A DNA stretch of 9,929 nt from Clostridia bacterium (GTDB lineage Bacteria; Bacillota; Clostridia; Oscillospirales; CAG-272): positions 1 to 9,929 of the forward strand of contig JAFTMU010000160.1 of assembly GCA_017452215.1 (NCBI GenBank). Direction: 5' to 3'. A model generated the notes under the pieces. It saw only the letters and a list, made by a program, of their open reading frames with translations, made no database searches and was not told where the DNA came from. Every line of letters starts with the position of its first letter. Within the stretch, counting starts at the first letter, position 1. Positions 6,438 to 9,929 of the stretch are shown here, in pieces. Both the position numbers and the translations under genes were made by a program.

Positions 6438-7367
6438 ATGGATTTCGGATGCACCTCGCTGGGAGAATCTACAAAAAATGCAAAGGCATTTGACGTATCG
6501 GAGCTGAACAGCGCATACTATTTTTCCTCAAAGCCTCATTTCGACCACCGTCCGGAAAAATACACCGTCTCTCAAATCTTTTATATCATCTCGGGCACGG
6601 GCTTTATCAAAAGTGACCTTGGCACCTTCCCGCTCTATCCCGGCATGATGCTCTACCGTCCCGCCTTCAAGGAATCCACCTATGGATGGACCTCGGAGTC
6701 GGCAAGCTTTGCGATTATCAATTTTGTTTGCGATTCGCCTGCGATGAAAGCCTTTGAGGGCGCTCCCCTTTCTCTTTACGAGGAAGAAAGCTCCACGCTC
6801 CTGGACGTGATGAAAACCACTGCCCGCATCTGCGTGCCCGTCAAGGGTAAGGACGGTGTGGAGCGCTACGTTTTAAAAAAGGACACCTCCGAGGTGATCT
6901 TGGGCTTTATCTTCTCCTCCTTGGAGCGTTTCTTGTCCATGGTTTACTGTCGGCTCAACGGAATCAACATTTTGCAGGATGAGGCGCAAAAGGTAAATCA
7001 ATACATTGGAGACTCCAAGCAAATGTCCGACGTAGAGGCATACCTCAAGGAGCACATCGGTATGCAGCTGACCATTGCCGACGTATGCGAGCATTTTTGG
7101 ATCAGTCCCAACTCCCTGATGAAAAAATTCAAGAAGGAAACGGGAATGGGACTGATGGAATATTTCAGCGACCTGAAAATTCAAGAGGCGAAGCACCTGA
7201 TTGCCAAAACCTCCCTGCGTTTTAGCGAGATCGCCGAGCGCTTGGGCTTTTCCTCACTGAATTATTTTTCCAAGCTCTTTAAAGCAAAAACGGGCATGAC
7301 GCCCACCGAATACAGCAAATTCTCCTCCAAGCGCCGTGCAGGCGTGAGCGGACAGAAGGAGGAGTAA
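6438..7367 (+). CDS. AraC-family transcriptional regulator (regulator 1)
   Basis: A 309-residue cytoplasmic transcription factor. The N-terminal part (about 15-180) looks like an AraC-type ligand-sensing region with a cupin-like start (the Y-x-V-S-Q-I-F-Y-I-I-S-G-T-G stretch). The C-terminal AraC DNA-binding domain (about 197-300) has two helix-turn-helix units, the first around TIADVCEHFWIS (from 212) and the second ending in the family signature with LGFSSLNYFSKLFKAKTG and then MTPTEY. It is clearly paralogous to the regulator at 8607-9584 along nearly the whole length, including the shared SSLERFLSM/SSLERFLAM region and the end of the HTH domain. It is divergent from the secreted esterase gene, so control of that gene is the likeliest job. 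The ligand is unknown; a sugar or glycan fragment is inferred from context only. Confidence 0.93.
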   Translation: MDFGCTSLGESTKNAKAFDVSELNSAYYFSSKPHFDHRPEKYTVSQIFYIISGTGFIKSDLGTFPLYPGMMLYRPAFKESTYGWTSESASFAIINFVCDSPAMKAFEGAPLSLYEEESSTLLDVMKTTARICVPVKGKDGVERYVLKKDTSEVILGFIFSSLERFLSMVYCRLNGINILQDEAQKVNQYIGDSKQMSDVEAYLKEHIGMQLTIADVCEHFWISPNSLMKKFKKETGMGLMEYFSDLKIQEAKHLIAKTSLRFSEIAERLGFSSLNYFSKLFKAKTGMTPTEYSKFSSKRRAGVSGQKEE

Positions 7368-7372
7368 GCAAC

Positions 7373-7408
7373 AAAAAAACGAGGATTCGTTTGAATCCTC
7401 GTTTTTTT
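7373..7408. terminator. Bidirectional intrinsic terminator
   Basis: CGAGGATTC (7380-7388) pairs with GAATCCTCG (7393-7401) around the loop GTTT, flanked by seven A on the left (7373-7379) and seven T on the right (7402-7408). It works in both directions and separates AraC regulator 1 (stop at 7367) from the convergent oxidoreductase gene (stop at 7419). Confidence 0.95.
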
Positions 7409-7418
7409 ATTGTTAAAA

Positions 7419-8435
7419 TCAACCGAAGTTGTAGTTGGGCTTGACGGGCTTGCCGGTCTTTGCGGACTCAACGATTGCATGGCAGGTTGCAACGGTCTTT
7501 GCACCCTCAAGTGCGCTCATTGCAACGGGAGTATCGTTGAGGATATGACCTGCAAATACCTCGAACTCGTGTACTACGTTGTGGTTGTTGATGTCTACGG
7601 GAATGATTTCGGGAGTCTCGTTGACGGAGATGTCGCCCTCGATCAAGGTGTAGAGCTCCATGTGGTCGGATGTATTGTCGCAGATGATGGTTCCCTTGGT
7701 ACCGTAGATAAGGGTACGCATGGTGTAGGGACGCTTGCAGCCGGTGGATACGAATACCTTACCAATGACACCGTTGGGGAATTTGAGAACGGAAATGGTA
7801 GCGTCATCGTAATCAACCATAGGAAGGAGCTTGTGAGAGCCGTATGCGAATACTTCCTCGGGGTCGCCTACCAACCAACGGAGAAGGTCAACTGCGTGGC
7901 ATCCGCCGCCAACAACACCGTGACGAAGAGGGTCACGACGCCAGCCGTGCATGATCTTTGCGTAGTCGTGCGCATACTCGGACTCTACGAAATAAACGTC
8001 ACCGATGGTTCCCGCATCGATGATCTCCTTTGCCTTGCGGAACGCAGGAGTAAAGCGGCAGATCTGACCTACCATGAACTTGGTGTCTGCCTTGTTTGCG
8101 GCAGCGATGATAGCGTCCAGGTCCTCTCTGCTCAAAGCCAAAGGCTTTTCGCACATTACGTGCTTGCCTGCTGCCAGGAACGCCTCGGACATTTCACGGT
8201 GGGTCTGGTCGGGAGTGATGATCAGAACAGCGTTCATCTCCTTGATCTTGAGAAGATCGTGCCAATCGGTAAATCTCTTCTCCTCCTGAATGTTATTGAG
8301 ATCTCCCTCTTTTTTCAGCGTTTCGGGATTGATATCGCAAATTGCGGCAACCTCGATGTTTTTGTCAACCAAGCCCTTAAGATGGTGTCTACCCATCCAA
8401 AGACCAATTACACCAACGGAAAGCTTCTTTTCCAT
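7419..8435 (-). CDS. Gfo/Idh/MocA family NAD(P)-dependent oxidoreductase
   Basis: A 338-residue cytoplasmic dehydrogenase of usual family length. The N-terminal Rossmann fold starts VGVIGLWMGRHH (7-18), has the acidic D34 that normally contacts the adenosine ribose, and the hallmark EKP (96-98) with the conserved lysine K97. The C-terminal domain follows, with GGGCHAVD giving H180 and D183 as the likely catalytic pair. Family members oxidise or reduce sugars, inositols and sugar acids; the substrate here cannot be read from sequence. One oddity is that Trp13 occupies a position usually held by glycine in the dinucleotide-binding loop. The ATG at 8435 was chosen because AAAGGAG (8444-8450) lies 8 bases upstream and the Rossmann strand begins directly after it. 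It is divergent from the second AraC regulator, which is its likely controller, and convergent with the first. Confidence 0.95.
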   Translation of the reverse strand: MEKKLSVGVIGLWMGRHHLKGLVDKNIEVAAICDINPETLKKEGDLNNIQEEKRFTDWHDLLKIKEMNAVLIITPDQTHREMSEAFLAAGKHVMCEKPLALSREDLDAIIAAANKADTKFMVGQICRFTPAFRKAKEIIDAGTIGDVYFVESEYAHDYAKIMHGWRRDPLRHGVVGGGCHAVDLLRWLVGDPEEVFAYGSHKLLPMVDYDDATISVLKFPNGVIGKVFVSTGCKRPYTMRTLIYGTKGTIICDNTSDHMELYTLIEGDISVNETPEIIPVDINNHNVVHEFEVFAGHILNDTPVAMSALEGAKTVATCHAIVESAKTGKPVKPNYNFG

Positions 8436-8473
8436 GTCTTTTTCTCCTTTTTCAAATAAGATAAATTTGGTAC

Positions 8474-8502
8474 TTGACAAATTTTTCTTTTTTGTCTATA
8501 AT
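8474..8502 (+). promoter_or_regulatory. Exact consensus promoter of AraC regulator 2
   Basis: TTGACA (8474-8479), 17 bases, then TATAAT (8497-8502). The spacer region holds an inverted repeat, GACAAA (8476-8481) and TTTGTC (8491-8496), which overlaps the -35 and abuts the -10. A protein bound there would block the promoter, so autoregulation is plausible. Confidence 0.9.
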
Positions 8503-8593
8503 AATACTACACCAAAAACAAAAAAAAGAAAAGGTGAAATCCTTTATTTTTTTAGTAAAATAACACATTTGCGCAGGATTCTACAAACAAAAA

Positions 8594-8597
8594 GGAG
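8594..8597 (+). promoter_or_regulatory. Ribosome binding site supporting a TTG start
   Basis: GGAG, within AAAGGAG, lies 9 bases upstream of the TTG at 8607. The first in-frame ATG (8646) has no purine-rich site in front of it. A TTG start is therefore the best reading for AraC regulator 2. Confidence 0.75.
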
Positions 8598-8606
8598 TGA
8601 AACCCG

Positions 8607-9584
8607 TTGAGCGACCTTGAAAAAGCAAATACCTACAATTATAATATGCTGGATCTGCAAAAGACCTTTGACGTCTCGGCGATCATCTCTGCGCACTATT
8701 TTTCCATCAATCCAAAGATGGAGCCGTATTGGGAAAGATATGAGTTTTCGCAAATGTTCCTGATCTTGGAGGGGAGCGGCGTTTACGTCACCGAGAACAA
8801 CGATCGCTACGAATTTGGGCCCGGGACGGTGTTCCACCGCCGCCCCAATCACACCTCCTCTGTGAAGTGGACCACCGAAAGAATCCGCTACGGGCTCATC
8901 AGCTTTCGGTGTGACTCGGAGGCAATGGGCATTTTCGGTGACCGCCCCTTTGCGGTAACGGAGGACGAAAGTGCCGCCCTTTTGGAGGTGATCAGAACCT
9001 GCGTCCGTGTGTGCGAACCGATCAAGGAAGCGGAGGCTCTAATGGGAATGCGCATTAAAGCTACTACTCCCGAGGTGATTTTCAGCTTTGTTCGTTCCTC
9101 TCTCGAACGCTTTTTGGCAATGCTCTTTTGCCGCTTTAACGGGATCGTACTCTTTACCGAGGAAAATCAAAAGGTCAACCGCTTTATTGACCGCACCCAA
9201 TTTGTGGACAATGTCAAGCTCTATTTGAAGGAGCATGTGAGCAACCGATTGACCATCAACGACGTCTGCGGACATTTCGGCATCAGCCAAACGGCGCTGA
9301 TGAAAAAATTCCGCAAGGAAGCAGGGTGCAGCTTGATCAATTATTTCACTGATATTAAGATTTCCGAGGCAAAAAAAATGATCCGCACCTCGGCAGGCAC
9401 CTTTACCGAGATTTCCGAGGCATTGGGCTTTTCGTCGGTCAATTATTTTTCCAAGGTGTTCCGTGAAAAAACGGGAATGTCCCCTACCGATTACAGCAAA
9501 TACGCCTCCAAGCGATACGCTGCGGTTTCCCCCTCGGGAGAGCAGAAGCAAGAGAAATCAGAAAATCAAAAAACTCAAAAATAA
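8607..9584 (+). CDS. AraC-family transcriptional regulator (regulator 2, paralogue of regulator 1)
   Basis: A 325-residue regulator starting at TTG. The N-terminal region (about 25-190) matches the sensing region of regulator 1: TFDVSAIISAHYFS against AFDVSELNSAYYFS, followed by a cupin-like stretch. The AraC DNA-binding domain (about 202-305) contains LTINDVCGHFGIS in the first helix-turn-helix and LGFSSVNYFSKVF, then KTGMSPTDYSKYASKR, in the second. The recognition regions of the two paralogues differ in the first HTH (SQTALMKKFRKE here, SPNSLMKKFKKE in regulator 1) and are close in the second, so related but distinct operators are possible. The tail is charged and K/Q/E-rich. The gene is divergent from the Gfo/Idh/MocA oxidoreductase, its likely target. 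Its inducer is unknown. Confidence 0.93.
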   Translation: MSDLEKANTYNYNMLDLQKTFDVSAIISAHYFSINPKMEPYWERYEFSQMFLILEGSGVYVTENNDRYEFGPGTVFHRRPNHTSSVKWTTERIRYGLISFRCDSEAMGIFGDRPFAVTEDESAALLEVIRTCVRVCEPIKEAEALMGMRIKATTPEVIFSFVRSSLERFLAMLFCRFNGIVLFTEENQKVNRFIDRTQFVDNVKLYLKEHVSNRLTINDVCGHFGISQTALMKKFRKEAGCSLINYFTDIKISEAKKMIRTSAGTFTEISEALGFSSVNYFSKVFREKTGMSPTDYSKYASKRYAAVSPSGEQKQEKSENQKTQK

Positions 9585-9587
9585 ATG

Positions 9588-9625
9588 AACGGGAGAGCAA
9601 ATGCAACCGCATTTGCTCTCCCGTT
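9588..9625 (-). terminator. 17-base perfect stem-loop between convergent genes, probable minus-strand terminator
   Basis: AACGGGAGAGCAAATGC (9588-9604) pairs with its inverted copy (9609-9625) around the loop AACC. On the plus strand only a short T-run follows. On the minus strand the next bases are T-rich (TTCATTTATTTTT), so it probably ends the membrane-protein gene arriving from the right. It begins 4 bases after the stop of AraC regulator 2. Confidence 0.6.
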
Positions 9626-9636
9626 TAGGATTTCGG

Positions 9637-9666
9637 CTTGCCCTTGGCGAGGGGCAAGTCTTTTTT
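9637..9666 (+). terminator. Intrinsic terminator of AraC regulator 2
   Basis: CTTGCCC (9637-9643) pairs with GGGCAAG (9652-9658), followed by TC and six T residues (9661-9666) on the plus strand. It lies about 55-80 bases beyond the stop codon of the regulator. Confidence 0.8.
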
Positions 9667-9683
9667 CATTCTTTGGGCTTAAA

Positions 9684-9929
9684 TCAATCGTTTACACATT
9701 CTTCGTCCAAGGTCTTCTCCGTTGGCAAAGCATCTTTGATACGGGAAGGAAGGAGAATACTACCGATGGCAAAAACACTCATAACGATAATTCCTGCCGA
9801 AATTCCAATGGCGTAAAACTTATCGTAATTAAACTTATCCAAATAAGAACCGATCAATACGATAAACACAATTGCCAGCGTCAGCGCCAAGGTTGCAGCG
9901 ACACACGAGGTATACTTTGCAACACGGTC
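9684..9929 (-). CDS. Membrane protein, C-terminal fragment (gene continues past the right edge)
   Basis: The last 81 residues of a protein whose start lies outside the window. The frame stays open to the edge, and the TTG at 9890 is an internal leucine, not a start. Two hydrophobic membrane segments are visible: one centred on LALTLAIVFIVLIGSYL and one on FYAIGISAGIIVMSVFAIG. They are joined by a short polar loop (DKFNYDK) and followed by a short acidic tail (LPTEKTLDEECVND). I do not recognise the family. By position it is convergent with AraC regulator 2, and nothing links it functionally to the rest of the window. Confidence 0.75.
   Translation of the reverse strand, partial: DRVAKYTSCVAATLALTLAIVFIVLIGSYLDKFNYDKFYAIGISAGIIVMSVFAIGSILLPSRIKDALPTEKTLDEECVND

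Larger units (their letters stand above)
8436..8606. other. Divergent control region between the oxidoreductase and AraC regulator 2
   Basis: 171 bases, very AT-rich, holding the ribosome binding site of the oxidoreductase (8444-8450), the exact consensus rightward promoter (8474-8502) and a leader of about 100 bases for the regulator. No clear leftward promoter was found. TATTAT-like -10 options on the minus strand overlap the rightward -10 but lack a good -35, which would fit activator-dependent expression of the oxidoreductase. Confidence 0.7.

Noticed and set aside
7410..8459. A plus-strand open frame opposite the oxidoreductase
   Set aside because: It starts within the terminator region, has no motif, and is the shadow of the Gfo/Idh/MocA gene.
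8530..8553. A small hairpin (AAAGG/CCTTT) followed by seven T in the leader of AraC regulator 2, a possible attenuator
   Set aside because: The stem is only five AT-rich base pairs and too weak for a terminator; the surrounding sequence is rich in A and T runs, so this is expected by chance.

Overview
The window looks like a chromosomal fragment of an anaerobic gut- or rumen-type clostridium (Bacillota). The support is indirect: moderate GC, AGGAG-type ribosome binding sites in front of the genes, several exact or near-exact TTGACA/TATAAT promoters with 17-base spacers, a Gram-positive style signal peptide on a very large modular secreted protein, and short acidic peptides of a kind I associate with gut clostridia. 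No species can be named. I see no tRNA, rRNA, CRISPR array, insertion sequence or phage gene.

Layout, left to right. A cytoplasmic-looking protein of the neutral/alkaline ceramidase superfamily lies on the minus strand (23-1303) with its own promoter (1353-1381). Before it, on the same strand, comes a separate transcription unit that runs leftwards from about 6245. It has a leader of about 270 bases with strong hairpins, a 1420-residue secreted protein (1708-5970) and a 40-residue acidic peptide (1566-1688), then an inverted repeat and an intrinsic terminator (1441-1468). The secreted protein has a signal peptide, three related LamG-like modules, a middle domain I cannot name, and two SGNH/GDSL hydrolase domains in tandem, both with complete catalytic residues.

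To the right are two paralogous AraC-family regulators on the plus strand (6438-7367 and 8607-9584). Each is divergent from a minus-strand gene: the first from the secreted esterase, the second from a Gfo/Idh/MocA oxidoreductase (7419-8435). Each regulator has an exact consensus promoter. A bidirectional terminator separates regulator 1 from the convergent oxidoreductase gene. The right edge holds the C-terminal part of an unrecognised membrane protein on the minus strand (9684 to the edge).

Working together (inference): this looks like a small nutrient-responsive locus in which AraC regulators control an extracellular de-esterifying enzyme, an intracellular sugar- or polyol-type dehydrogenase and an intracellular ceramidase-fold hydrolase. 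The most unusual points are the tandem SGNH architecture, the acidic peptide tied closely to that gene, the attenuator-like leader, and a 9-base motif that recurs four times in one orientation, only in front of the two minus-strand enzyme genes.
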